Positions 36,030 to 45,457 are shown, numbered from the stretch's first letter. The stretch is 64,000 nt of DNA from Enterococcus faecalis 13-SD-W-01 (GCA_000415185.1 KE351649.1:46024-110023), one strand, 5' to 3'. Numbers and translations: made by a program. Notes: a model not told the origin generated them from the letters alone.

Positions 36030-36901
36030 GATTTATCTGCTCCCTTATTTAAATAATATTTCCCTTTGTATTGTTCATATGGGTGTTCCGGATCTATAAA
36101 TACTGCTTCATGAATCGTTTTCTGATCTTCTTTTGCCGGTCTCTTCATATAATCTCCAAAAGCAGACTTTAAATAACGATCATATCCTATTGGTATCGGC
36201 ATCTTCGCTTCTTCGAATGGCTTGAAAATTGCCTCGGCAAAATCTTCAGCATAATAAATATTTCCCATGTATTTAGGGCCTACACAAAGCTCAGTAACGT
36301 ATTTTGTCGGCTTCTTATTATATTTAGTCATCCTTTTTTCAGCAAAAGACCATATTTTATAGCGAGCATGAGAGGAACGGAATATGTTCAATAGAATTCG
36401 ACTTCCTGAAGCCATTATTCCACCATGATTTTCTGGAACTACTTGTGAACAGAAAAGTGCATAGACCAAAGCCCACATTTTTTGGATTTTTCTGCTGAAT
36501 GTTGAATCAGGTGCAACATCTAAAGGGAAAATATCAATGGTTATTCCATGAACAATATCCAGATCTTTTTGGTAAGTCTTAACAAAAGTAGTCTGGTTGT
36601 CACGAATAGTAGTAAAAGAATTATGATCGTTATAATCTCTAGAAGCTTTTTGGATGGGATATCTTTCTATATTCTTAGATTGCGACCAAAGCACATAAAA
36701 TCTTTCGTAATCTTCTCTTGGCATAAAAAAGTCCAAATCATCATCCCAAGGTATAAAGCCGCCCTCTCTGACTGCCCCGATGGCTCCTCCCCCACAAAAA
36801 TAACAAAGAAGTTGATTTTTTTGACAAAAATCAACAATCTCCTGTGCCATTTTCAATGTGACTTTTTGTAATTTTTCCATTTTTGGATCAGAGCTATACA
36901 A
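36026..36901 (-). CDS. LicD family phosphotransferase (2)
   Basis: About 291 residues with the LicD core FCGGGAIGAVREGGFIPWDDDLDFFMPREDY and IDIFPLDVAPD. It is only distantly similar to the first LicD, so not a recent duplicate. Start: GGGAGG lies 7 bases before a TTG at 36901. The ATG at 36916 overlaps the previous stop codon (TAATG) and has no site, so I prefer TTG; ATG remains possible through coupling. It overlaps the cytidylyltransferase by 4 bases, suggesting donor synthesis and transfer are made together. Confidence 0.83.
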   Translation of the reverse strand: MYSSDPKMEKLQKVTLKMAQEIVDFCQKNQLLCYFCGGGAIGAVREGGFIPWDDDLDFFMPREDYERFYVLWSQSKNIERYPIQKASRDYNDHNSFTTIRDNQTTFVKTYQKDLDIVHGITIDIFPLDVAPDSTFSRKIQKMWALVYALFCSQVVPENHGGIMASGSRILLNIFRSSHARYKIWSFAEKRMTKYNKKPTKYVTELCVGPKYMGNIYYAEDFAEAIFKPFEEAKMPIPIGYDRYLKSAFGDYMKRPAKEDQKTIHEAVFIDPEHPYEQYKGKYYLNKGADKS

Positions 36902-36915
36902 AGAAAAACCTCCCA

Positions 36916-37740
36916 TTATTTTCTTAATCGTGTTTGATAAATTTTCCCACGCAGGTTATTAGGAACCAAGCTTACGATGACGTGTCCGCAAGTAACAACT
37001 AAAAAGTCTTTTAGAGAACCTAATCCTTCACGCCAGATATGATAACGCCCCTTGATTCCTGGAATAAGATATTTTCTACCACCTCGGCGTGCATACATAT
37101 CTGCACCTGCTCGCGCGTGTACTAGAGTTTCTTGAATGTTGTATCCTTGATAGCCGGCTTTTAATAATCTTACCCATAGATAATAATCTTCGAATCCAAG
37201 AAGTGGACGATAATTACCTACTGCAAGAACAGCTTCTTTATCGAACATAACAGTCATATGATTAAAAGGATTTCTCTTTTTGGAAAATGAACAAATAGCG
37301 TCATGTGTCTCTGGAACAATTCTTTTTCCGATAATATTATTTGTTTCTTCTACAAATTCTTCAATATTGCTGCCAACTATAGAGACTTCTGGATGATCCT
37401 TGAAAACCTGCAATTGTTTTTCCAATCGATACTCTTCCATGATGTCATCTGTGTCCATTCGAGCGACTAATTTATTTTGCGTATGTTCCAAACCGATAGC
37501 TAAGGCTATGCCTAATCCTTTATTTTTTTCCAATTTTACGATTTTGAATAAATCAGGTGCTTGTTGCTGAAAAAGAGCGACTATTTTTTGAAGCTCTTCA
37601 TTTATAGGACCATCATAAACTAACACGATTTCATTTGGCATGATAGTTTGCTTCATGATACTAGTTAATGCTTCCTTTAAATACTCAGGCTTTTCTTTGT
37701 CATACAAAGAAAGCAGCATACTTATATTTTTATTTTCCAA
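36916..37740 (-). CDS. Glycosyltransferase family 2
   Basis: 274 residues. GT-A motifs: MLLSLYDKEKPEYLKEALTSI, VYDGPINEEL, NKGLGIALAIGLE and the metal site ARMDTDD, then LLGFEDYYLWVRLLKAG. This is the WcaA-like capsule type. Start is TTG 37740 with GGGAG upstream. It follows epaR by 33 bases, so it may add the second sugar after the EpaR-transferred phosphosugar (inference). Confidence 0.87.
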   Translation of the reverse strand: MENKNISMLLSLYDKEKPEYLKEALTSIMKQTIMPNEIVLVYDGPINEELQKIVALFQQQAPDLFKIVKLEKNKGLGIALAIGLEHTQNKLVARMDTDDIMEEYRLEKQLQVFKDHPEVSIVGSNIEEFVEETNNIIGKRIVPETHDAICSFSKKRNPFNHMTVMFDKEAVLAVGNYRPLLGFEDYYLWVRLLKAGYQGYNIQETLVHARAGADMYARRGGRKYLIPGIKGRYHIWREGLGSLKDFLVVTCGHVIVSLVPNNLRGKIYQTRLRK

Positions 37741-37773
37741 AATTTTCTCCCACTTCTCTGTACATCTTTTTTA

Positions 37774-39165
37774 TTACTGATAAATCTTTTCTTCTGGGAA
37801 GTCGATATCTTTTAATGTATGGATATTGGCATCTTCTTCCAATCCTTGAGAAGACATCTTATCAAACAAGATCTTGATTGTTTGCAAGAGGATCTTAAGG
37901 TCTAAAAGGAAAGAATATTTTTTGATATAAAGCAAATCAAAACGTAATTTGCTGTTGTAATCGGAAACGTATTTCCCATAAACTTGCGCATACCCCGTGA
38001 TACCTGCTCTTACATTGTGGCGCAAGTAATAATAAGGGTTTTCTTCATTGAACTGATCAACGAAAAACGGACGTTCAGGACGCGGACCGACGATCGACAT
38101 ATCGCCTCTTAATACATTGAAAATCTGAGGCAGTTCATCGAAACGGACAGCACGGATAAATTTACCAACCGGTGTAACACGCGCATCATTGCTTTTAGCT
38201 AAAACAGGTCCTGATTTTGCTTCAGCTGTTGCACTCATTGAACGGAATTTATAGATTGAAAACTCACGCTGATTTTTCGTGATCCGTACTTGTTTGTAAA
38301 TGATTGGTCCTGGTGATGTTGCTTTGACTAAAATAGCGGTCAAAAGCATAAATGGAGAAGCAATGATCAATAAAATCAAGGAAACGACAATATCAAACAA
38401 ACGCTTGAAAAATTCATCTTCTGGTTTGATACGGAATCCTGAAGCTTCAATGATACTTTCATCATCAAAGTTCATGATATTCGGATTGATCATCGTCAAG
38501 TTTTCAAATGTCGTATTCAAGAATAGTTTTTTCTCTTTTTTTGTAACAAGCTGATAAATAGCGATTTTTTCTTTTTCTTCGATTTCTGATGCCAGATAAA
38601 CGATATCTACCTCATCTATCATTTGTTTTGTATGTTCATAATAGTTATCCAAGATCACTGCTTCGACTTTGTGCTTGTTGTTTTTCAGTGAACTGAAATT
38701 TTGGATTGCTGGCGCTACATCTTTTTCAAGCCCCACAATCACTAATCGTTTGTCACTGCTCAATTGCATATAAGTCTTATAGATAACGATCCGATAAATA
38801 CTTAATAGAATCGTTCCAATCACGAACGCAAGCAAAAGAACCAATCGCGGAAAAGCAAACCAGCGGCCAGCAAACGTTACGATCATGATCCCAAACGTCA
38901 TGAGTACTTGTCCAATCACTGTTACAAAAATAATATCGCTGATTATTCGATTATAAAAAATATAAGCGCCCAGTAAAAGATTTAGCGCAATAAAAATAAT
39001 CGAGATAAAAATAGCTGAGTGCTCGAATGTTTCAAAGTTACGCGCTGGGATATCCCCATTGAATTTCAACCAAAAACTTAAATAAATGGACAGATTATAT
39101 ACAATAACATCCATTAAGATAATAAATATCCTGCGAGCAGCACTCCACTCCCCATTTTTATTCAT
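37774..39165 (-). CDS. epaR: EpaR, undecaprenyl-phosphate sugar phosphotransferase
   Basis: 463 residues: four or five N-terminal membrane helices (about 12-130), a CoA-binding-like middle domain, a further helix (about 270-295) and the bacterial sugar transferase domain (KRLFDIVVSLILL, SPGPIIYKQVRI, YKFRSM, RFDELPQIFNVLRGDMSIVGPRPE). It is a polyisoprenyl-phosphate hexose-1-phosphate transferase that starts glycan units on undecaprenyl phosphate. In enterococci epaR ends the conserved epa core and precedes the strain-variable genes, as here. It begins a new unit after a terminator; changes in epaR affect phage and daptomycin response in enterococci. Confidence 0.92.
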   Translation of the reverse strand: MNKNGEWSAARRIFIILMDVIVYNLSIYLSFWLKFNGDIPARNFETFEHSAIFISIIFIALNLLLGAYIFYNRIISDIIFVTVIGQVLMTFGIMIVTFAGRWFAFPRLVLLLAFVIGTILLSIYRIVIYKTYMQLSSDKRLVIVGLEKDVAPAIQNFSSLKNNKHKVEAVILDNYYEHTKQMIDEVDIVYLASEIEEKEKIAIYQLVTKKEKKLFLNTTFENLTMINPNIMNFDDESIIEASGFRIKPEDEFFKRLFDIVVSLILLIIASPFMLLTAILVKATSPGPIIYKQVRITKNQREFSIYKFRSMSATAEAKSGPVLAKSNDARVTPVGKFIRAVRFDELPQIFNVLRGDMSIVGPRPERPFFVDQFNEENPYYYLRHNVRAGITGYAQVYGKYVSDYNSKLRFDLLYIKKYSFLLDLKILLQTIKILFDKMSSQGLEEDANIHTLKDIDFPEEKIYQ

Positions 39166-39337
39166 ATATACACTCCTAACTTCAGAATAATGCCTATATT
39201 ATCTTACCATAGCCAGCAATAAAAGCCTAGTCTCTGTCATAAATGTAAAGGAAATTCAAAGTTTCAATTCTATGAAAATCGTTCAAATAAAAACACTTGC
39301 TAAAAAATTTATTCTAAAAGAATCCTGTTATTGAAAC

Positions 39338-39392
39338 AAAAAAATAAAAAATCAGAAAAGAAAAGAGAAATCTCCTTTCTTCTCTGATTTTA
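39338..39392 (-). terminator. Terminator after the dual glycosyltransferase gene
   Basis: Minus-strand hairpin AAATCAGAGAAGAAA... with ...TTTTCTGATTT followed by TTTATTTTTTT. The remaining part of this 248-base gap should hold the epaR promoter, but I see no convincing one. Confidence 0.85.
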
Positions 39393-39413
39393 CTTTTTTG
39401 TTTATAGATGGTC

Positions 39414-41552
39414 TCAATCCGGACGTAGAGAAAAATCACCAATTCCTTCTTTTGTCAGATTGTCATTATAAAACGGATCGTGTGCAATATACGCTGGCCA
39501 TCTGTCTTGCATTTTTTTGATTTCACCGGCAAAACGGCGTTGTTTTTCAGGTGTGTCTTCATAACCGCGTGATTTTGATTCAAAGTGATAAAGTTCTGCT
39601 TGATGTGCATAAACATTGTAGCGTCCTAATTCATACACTTTCAAACACAAGTCAACGTCATTAAACGCAACTTCCAGCGTTTCATCAAATCCGCCCACCG
39701 CTTCGAAGTCAGAAGCTTTGATCATCATGCAAGCAGCAGTGACCGCCATGTAATTGACATCGATCACTAGACGACCAAAATATCCGCAATGGCTGCGATC
39801 ATAATTGTTCAGTGCATGTCCTGCCACGCCGCCAATCCCAATCAATACACCCGCATGCTGCGTCGTGTCATCAGGGTAATAAAGTTTTGCGCCCACACAG
39901 CCGATACGATCGAATTGCGCATAAGAAACCATGTGAGTCATCCATTCTGGCTCGATTACTTCAGTATCATTGTTCAAGAACAGCAAATATTTGCCGCTTG
40001 CTTTTTCTACTGCTAAATTATTGATCCGAGAATAGTTGAACGGGATATCGATCAATTCGACGATAAAACGTTCTTTCAATTTTTCACGATAGCTGTCAAA
40101 CAATTCTTGCATTTTTGGATCAGTACTTCCATTGTCCGCTACGATGATCTCATAATTGGGGTAAGTCGTTTTCTCAATGATTGAGTCCACACACATTTTC
40201 AAGTCTTCATAACCATTTTTTGTAGGGATGATTACACTGACAAGGTCTTCAGAAAGTACGTCATAGGTTACTTCATAAAAACCTGAGATGCGGCCTGGGC
40301 GCACTTCTCCTTTTATCCCGCGGCGTTCCAATGTATCAGTAAGTGCTTTGACACCTGAATCATAAATGTAGCTTTTTGCTTCACCGCTTGTCGCTGTTGA
40401 GCCAGGAATCGTTCGCCAGTGATACAAGATTTTATCAATATGATAAATATGTTCTTCCGGGATAATTTCAGTGAATCGCAGAACGAGATCATAGTCCTGT
40501 GATCCTTCATAGCCTTTACGAAAACCGCCCAGTGTTCGTACGATTTCTGTGCGATAGATACCTAGATGTGAAATATAGTTATTTCCCATCAATGTATCTG
40601 GTGACCAGTCTGCTTTAAAATGCGGATCAAAACGATTGTCGTCTGCATCGATTTTATCTTCATCACTGTAGATCAAATCTAATTCAGGATTTTCGTTCAA
40701 GGCGCTTGCAGCTTCAAATAATGCAAATGGCGCAAGTTCGTCATCATTATCTAATAACACGACAAATTCACCAGATGCTAATTCTAATGCAGAATTTGTT
40801 GCTAAACTGATATGTCCGTTTTCTTCACGAAAAACAACTTTGATCCGAGAATCTTTTTGCTGGTATTTTTCTAAACTTTTTCGGATCGCTGGGTCAGTTG
40901 AAGCATCATCGCTGATACATAATTCCCAGTTTTCATATGTTTGTGCTAAAACAGAATCGATACATTTTTCCAGCCATTTAGTCTCTACATTGTATACAGG
41001 CATCAAAATTGAAAACAACGGCTGATGCGTCAACGTTTTTGCTTGTTTTTTCTGCTCGGCCAAATCTATGTTCTCATATTTTTGAATCCATTCTGAGTAA
41101 TCCACAGAACCAGGTTTTAGTTCCATTTTCACTCTGCGCAATGCTTTTTTGACGCCGTATGTCCGGGTGTAGTTCAACCCTTTTTTCAATAAACGTTTTT
41201 TCTTCTGCCAAGAGGTTTCTACACCATCTTCATATGGATAATGACCGCTAAGCTTCACTGCGATCCCATTTTGATGATCCTTTGTTTGGAAATCAAGGAT
41301 AGCTTTTCCTCTCATTTTTCCTGAAATGCGGATTTTGAATCCGCTTTGGGTTTTTACATCTAAATCATAGAGATGATTGATATCCAAACGAACAACGTGA
41401 GTCACGTCAATCAAGACATTGGGTTTTTCGACTTTGATCGTTGGGATCATTTTCGTTACTTCATCGACGGCCCAGCCGACGACTAATAAATCACCTGTCG
41501 CACGATCTCGAGTTATCTGATCTATAAACACAGCTATTTCTTTTTTTGTCAC
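39414..41552 (-). CDS. Large glycosyltransferase with two GT2 domains and an N-terminal accessory domain
   Basis: 712 residues. Residues 1-105 form an accessory domain (FIDQ...LLVVGWAVD...QSGFKIRI) that resembles the C-terminus of the preceding methyltransferase. Next is a basic linker, then GT-A domain 1 (about 178-400; FSILMPVYNV, LLDNDDELAP, SQDYDLVLR) and GT-A domain 2 (about 437-690; VSVIIPTKNGYEDL, FLNNDTEV, FNDVDLCLKV). Such dual enzymes lay down two alternating linkages, as in rhamnan synthesis. Corresponds to the epaN/epaO position of epa loci. Start GTG 41552 with AAGGAG. Last gene before a terminator. Confidence 0.88.
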   Translation of the reverse strand: MTKKEIAVFIDQITRDRATGDLLVVGWAVDEVTKMIPTIKVEKPNVLIDVTHVVRLDINHLYDLDVKTQSGFKIRISGKMRGKAILDFQTKDHQNGIAVKLSGHYPYEDGVETSWQKKKRLLKKGLNYTRTYGVKKALRRVKMELKPGSVDYSEWIQKYENIDLAEQKKQAKTLTHQPLFSILMPVYNVETKWLEKCIDSVLAQTYENWELCISDDASTDPAIRKSLEKYQQKDSRIKVVFREENGHISLATNSALELASGEFVVLLDNDDELAPFALFEAASALNENPELDLIYSDEDKIDADDNRFDPHFKADWSPDTLMGNNYISHLGIYRTEIVRTLGGFRKGYEGSQDYDLVLRFTEIIPEEHIYHIDKILYHWRTIPGSTATSGEAKSYIYDSGVKALTDTLERRGIKGEVRPGRISGFYEVTYDVLSEDLVSVIIPTKNGYEDLKMCVDSIIEKTTYPNYEIIVADNGSTDPKMQELFDSYREKLKERFIVELIDIPFNYSRINNLAVEKASGKYLLFLNNDTEVIEPEWMTHMVSYAQFDRIGCVGAKLYYPDDTTQHAGVLIGIGGVAGHALNNYDRSHCGYFGRLVIDVNYMAVTAACMMIKASDFEAVGGFDETLEVAFNDVDLCLKVYELGRYNVYAHQAELYHFESKSRGYEDTPEKQRRFAGEIKKMQDRWPAYIAHDPFYNDNLTKEGIGDFSLRPD

Positions 41553-41598
41553 GTTTTTTTCTCCTTTAAAAAGCCTCGTGATTTTTTGTTTAGTATTT

Positions 41599-43182
41599 CT
41601 ACATTTGTACGAGCCAAGACCGTCCATCTTGCGCAGTTGCCTTCACAATAAATGTTTGTTCCTGGTCACACAAGATTCTCAGCTCGAAACCTGCAGAAAC
41701 ATCTTTCGGCAAGTTTTCAGCTGCGTTGACTTCTTCCCGATAAATCGAAGCAGCAGCAAAAAACGGCGCTTGATTTTCCGAGAGTGAATAGCTTAGTTCT
41801 TTGCGGGTTCTTTTATCTGCGCCCCAGCCGTTGATCGTCAAAATCTTTGTTTCAGGGTCCCAATTTTTTTGGTCGATATGCAGCAAGAGTTCTTTTTCTT
41901 GGATTTTCTTAGAAGTTTCTTTCATACGGCGGAAACCTCGTTCTTTGACTGACCATCGTTCAGGATCCAATAACGAATGATAACGCTGAGCTGTTGTATC
42001 CAATTCTCCTTGAAGTACGTTCATGTTTTCTTGCAAATGCCGCTTTTCTTTTGTCAAATGATCGATTTTTTCTTCCAGCTGCTGCTGTGCATGTGCCATT
42101 GGTTTGATCGTTTCCATCAATTCATTCAATGTTTGAGAAAATTCACCAGTAAAACGATAATGGCAATGGATCGTTAATTCTTTTCCAGCTACTTCATCGA
42201 TTTCAAAGTACGGCGTTTCTGTTCCATCAAAAATATAGCAGTCTTGTGCTGTTTTGATGACCGCATTGCTATTGATAAATGGTAATTTTTCGCCAGCTGC
42301 TTGAACCGAAAATTCAATAAAACTTGGCTGTTGATCAAAACGAACCACAAATTTGTTCAAATCAGCAGGCATTGGCAAAACAAGTATTTCGTTTTCCCCG
42401 GTATAGTCATTGATTGGGATCGATTGGACAGTTTCTTCGGTATTTGTATAATACACTGCTTCGATCGTTTTGACATACGTTGAATTTTTCGGCTCTGCTA
42501 TAGTTGCCTCTGTCGGATGTTTTTTCAATGAAAAGAAGTATTGATAAACTTCGCCAAATGGACGCATTTTGAACGCATACCGTGTTTCTGGCGGCAAATC
42601 TTGATATTCAGACGTCAATTCTGTGTCTTCTACTGCCAGATGAAGGTAATCTTCAATATTGATGAACAATCCTGCTTTTTCAAATACTTTTTGGAAACCA
42701 TTATGTGTATAAAAAGAATTATGTGTTTCGTCTAACAAGCCGTAAGAAGCCCAAGGCAACTGATTATTGAACAAATCGATCAATACAGAATTATGCGCCA
42801 AATTAGGGAAAGTAATCAGGATCTCGCCCTCTTCATTCAAAAATTCTCGAACTTTCGCCAGCGTTTTTCCTGGATCGACCAAATGCTCCAAAACATCTGC
42901 AAACAAGACATAATCAAATGTCTTGCCTTCAAAATAATTAGCCCATTCGAAACTCTCGATATCTCCGTAAAAACCGTCTTGTGCAATTTGACTCACGAAA
43001 TCGAATAATTCTTTATCCAATTCTACGATGCTGACTTCACAATTTTTTGCACCAATCAAATGTTTAGTCAACCGTCCATTTCCTGGTCCGAATTCTAACA
43101 CTTTGCTTCCTGGTTTTATCTGTGCAGCAATTTTTCCGACACTGCTTTGCTCATCCAAATCCATCTCAAAATCATATTTCAT
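41599..43182 (-). CDS. SAM-dependent methyltransferase with coiled coil and C-terminal accessory domain
   Basis: 527 residues. Residues 1-180 are a class I methyltransferase (VLEFGPGNGRLT, SIVELDKE, FDYVLFADVLEHL, GEILITFPN). Residues 200-345 look beta-rich and are unassigned. Residues 350-405 are a predicted coiled coil, and 430-527 form an accessory domain (HIDQ...ILTINGWGAD...SAGFELRI) shared with the next protein. The layout recalls chain-terminating methyltransferases with coiled-coil rulers such as WbdD and the trifunctional WsaE, so it may methyl-cap a rhamnan chain (inference). It overlaps epaM by 11 bases. Confidence 0.82.
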   Translation of the reverse strand: MKYDFEMDLDEQSSVGKIAAQIKPGSKVLEFGPGNGRLTKHLIGAKNCEVSIVELDKELFDFVSQIAQDGFYGDIESFEWANYFEGKTFDYVLFADVLEHLVDPGKTLAKVREFLNEEGEILITFPNLAHNSVLIDLFNNQLPWASYGLLDETHNSFYTHNGFQKVFEKAGLFINIEDYLHLAVEDTELTSEYQDLPPETRYAFKMRPFGEVYQYFFSLKKHPTEATIAEPKNSTYVKTIEAVYYTNTEETVQSIPINDYTGENEILVLPMPADLNKFVVRFDQQPSFIEFSVQAAGEKLPFINSNAVIKTAQDCYIFDGTETPYFEIDEVAGKELTIHCHYRFTGEFSQTLNELMETIKPMAHAQQQLEEKIDHLTKEKRHLQENMNVLQGELDTTAQRYHSLLDPERWSVKERGFRRMKETSKKIQEKELLLHIDQKNWDPETKILTINGWGADKRTRKELSYSLSENQAPFFAAASIYREEVNAAENLPKDVSAGFELRILCDQEQTFIVKATAQDGRSWLVQM

Positions 43183-44395
43183 CTCTGTGTTCTCCTTCTT
43201 CCCACTCGTGGTCTAAAATCACGATGCCTTCGCCGATGTAAGACCCATTTACAAATAGTGTCATATATTTTGTTTTATATACGAGAGGCACTGTCGCATT
43301 TTCTTCAAAGACTGCAACGTCAAAGTAATATTCTCCTGCTAAAAGTCCTAATTTTGTATATTCCAGATAGAAGACGTTGATCCCTTTTTTCCATGGAATC
43401 TGGATGTTGTCTAGTAAAGTATTCAATCCGCAAACATAAAAATTATCGACCGTCCGCAACGCGATTCCTAATACGGGATTTTTGATAGAATCGTCTTTTA
43501 CTTCATAGGTGACTTTTACATAAAGTTTTTCGCCCTGTTCGATCATATCGACAGGCTGTTTATTTTTATCCAGCAACTCAGCGCTGAGCACATCTACGAT
43601 ATCAGGCGCAGCGTGACGCACGACAGATGTTTTGTTTCTGTCAACTGATTTCACTGATTTTTTCTTCAAGAAGTTTTCATAGTTGGTCGTTACTTCCATC
43701 GTGTCACCAAATTCTACGACCTCGCCATTTTTCATCCAGTAGCAGCGATCGCAGAAACGTCGGATCGAACTGATATCGTGTGAAACAAATAGGATCGTTT
43801 TTCCTGAATTTTTGATTTCAGTAAATTTCTCCATACATTTTAGCTGAAACTCTAAATCGCCAACTGCCAATGCTTCATCCACGATCAAGATATCTGGATT
43901 GACGTTGATTGCTACTGCAAATGCCAAACGGACAAACATCCCGCTTGAATACGTTTTGACTGGTTGATAAATGTGCTCGCCAATGTCTGCGAATTCGATG
44001 ATATCATCGACCATCCCATCGATTTCTTCTCGTGAGAATCCTAAGACCATCCCATTCAAATAGATGTTCTCATAGCCGGAATATTCCGGATTGAACCCAG
44101 AGCCAAGTTCTAACAAGGCAGAGATTTTTCCATCGATTGCCATCGTTCCATCTGTCGGTGTCAAAACCCCTGTGATGATTTTCAGCATCGTTGATTTTCC
44201 TGAACCATTTTCTCCGACGAAACCGATCATTTCACCTTTTTTGATTTTAACGTTCACATCTTTTAACGCATAAAAAACATCGTGGTAGGATTTTTTAAAA
44301 GGATTCAACGCTTCCCGAAAACGATCGCTGGGTTTTGCGTACATATTATATGATTTGGTGATATTTTCTAAATCGATTGCATATTCTGTCATCAT
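43172..44395 (-). CDS. epaM: EpaM, polysaccharide ABC transporter ATP-binding subunit with Wzt-like C-terminal extension
   Basis: 407 residues. The nucleotide-binding domain (1-240) has Walker A GENGSGKST, signature YSSGMFVRLAF, Walker B ILIVDEALAVGD and switch His SHD. Residues about 260-407 form a beta-rich extension (LYVKVTYEV, PVLGIALRTVDNFYVCGLNT) like the carbohydrate-binding C-terminus of Wzt. Wzt-type domains recognise a capped chain end before export. Pairs with EpaL. An ATG three bases downstream (44392) is an equally good start. Confidence 0.92.
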   Translation of the reverse strand: MMTEYAIDLENITKSYNMYAKPSDRFREALNPFKKSYHDVFYALKDVNVKIKKGEMIGFVGENGSGKSTMLKIITGVLTPTDGTMAIDGKISALLELGSGFNPEYSGYENIYLNGMVLGFSREEIDGMVDDIIEFADIGEHIYQPVKTYSSGMFVRLAFAVAINVNPDILIVDEALAVGDLEFQLKCMEKFTEIKNSGKTILFVSHDISSIRRFCDRCYWMKNGEVVEFGDTMEVTTNYENFLKKKSVKSVDRNKTSVVRHAAPDIVDVLSAELLDKNKQPVDMIEQGEKLYVKVTYEVKDDSIKNPVLGIALRTVDNFYVCGLNTLLDNIQIPWKKGINVFYLEYTKLGLLAGEYYFDVAVFEENATVPLVYKTKYMTLFVNGSYIGEGIVILDHEWEEGEHRDEI

Positions 44396-44403
44396 TATTC
44401 TCC

Positions 44404-45210
44404 TTACAGCACATCTGAAAAATGCGGCTTCAATCTACGGAAGACTGCTGAACCAATCACAAATAAAGCAAGTGTGATGACCCAGAAATAAAGTGTATAC
44501 ATCCCATGTTCCCAGAACCAAGCTTGACTCAAGAATGATTCACGATACCCTTGAACGATGTAGTACAGCGGATTTAATTTTAAAATTCGAACAATCGCTG
44601 GGTTGAATTGGCTCGGACTCCAAAGAATCGGCAATGTCCACATGATCAACTGCAGCAAGATCGTGATCAATTGCATGATATCTGGCAGAAAAGGCTGGAT
44701 AGATGCTGTCAGCCAAGTCAGTCCTGTCAAAAAGGCACACATACAGAAAAGATAATAAATCACCTGCAGTGTCATCAATGAAGGAAAAATCCCATGGCCC
44801 AATGCAACGACTAGCCCGATTAAAATAAAGAATAAATGAGTATACAGGTTAGACAAGATTTTTGTACTAGGCAGGATACGGATATTGAACACAACTTTTT
44901 TGACTAAATATGTATATTCGCGGAATACCAAAGTCGTAGAAGTGAATGTATCGGAAAAGAAGAACCACGGAACCATCCCTGTGATCAAATAAACGATAAA
45001 AGGGTACTTTCCGTCTGTCATTGCTGCTCTTAATCCGAATCCAAAAACCAGCCAATAGATCAATACAGTGAACACTGGATTGATGAATGCCCAGAAGATT
45101 CCTAAAAAAGAGCCCGCATAACGAGATTTAAAATCATTCAAAGAAAATTGCAGCAGCAGTTTTCTATTCTGGTAAATATCTTTCATAAATGAAAACAAGT
45201 CTTTAAACAT
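44404..45210 (-). CDS. epaL: EpaL, polysaccharide ABC transporter permease
   Basis: 268 residues with six membrane helices, ABC-2/TagG-Wzm family: SRYAGSFLGIFWAFINPVFTVLIYWLVFGFG and the periplasmic-side PWFFFSDTF are typical. It exports the undecaprenyl-linked rhamnose polymer with EpaM. The gene starts a separate transcription unit with a near-consensus promoter about 120 bases upstream and ends 8 bases before epaM. Confidence 0.93.
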   Translation of the reverse strand: MFKDLFSFMKDIYQNRKLLLQFSLNDFKSRYAGSFLGIFWAFINPVFTVLIYWLVFGFGLRAAMTDGKYPFIVYLITGMVPWFFFSDTFTSTTLVFREYTYLVKKVVFNIRILPSTKILSNLYTHLFFILIGLVVALGHGIFPSLMTLQVIYYLFCMCAFLTGLTWLTASIQPFLPDIMQLITILLQLIMWTLPILWSPSQFNPAIVRILKLNPLYYIVQGYRESFLSQAWFWEHGMYTLYFWVITLALFVIGSAVFRRLKPHFSDVL

Positions 45211-45330
45211 GTATTTATTCCTCCAAGCAAATTCTTACAATCAACTGCCATTTTACCATACTATCAGCATTTGATTGATTCTTTGTCTAATTCTTAATTT
45301 TCTATTAACTAAAATGATCCGAACGTTATT

Positions 45331-45359
45331 ATTCTACAAAAGATATACCTTAATTGCAA
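45331..45359 (-). promoter_or_regulatory. Predicted promoter of the epaL-epaM-methyltransferase-glycosyltransferase unit
   Basis: Minus-strand TTGCAA, exactly 17 bases, TAGAAT. Lies between the epaQ terminator and epaL. Confidence 0.7.
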
Positions 45360-45417
45360 TGAAACAGAAGAAAACCTGTATAACAAGCGAAACTATGTGA
45401 CATTCCCCTTCAGGCAA

Positions 45418-45457
45418 GCAAAAACGGACTGATGACAGTTGTCGATCAGCCCGTTTG
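45418..45457 (-). terminator. Terminator of the epaA-epaQ unit
   Basis: Minus strand: AAACGGGCTGAT pairs with ATCAGTCCGTTT around an inner GAC/GTC pair, then T5. Confidence 0.85.

Noticed and set aside
27486..39165. Variable polysaccharide genes as part of a phage or insertion-sequence island
   Set aside because: No integrase, transposase, attachment site or terminal repeat was seen; the region fits normal epa-locus variability.
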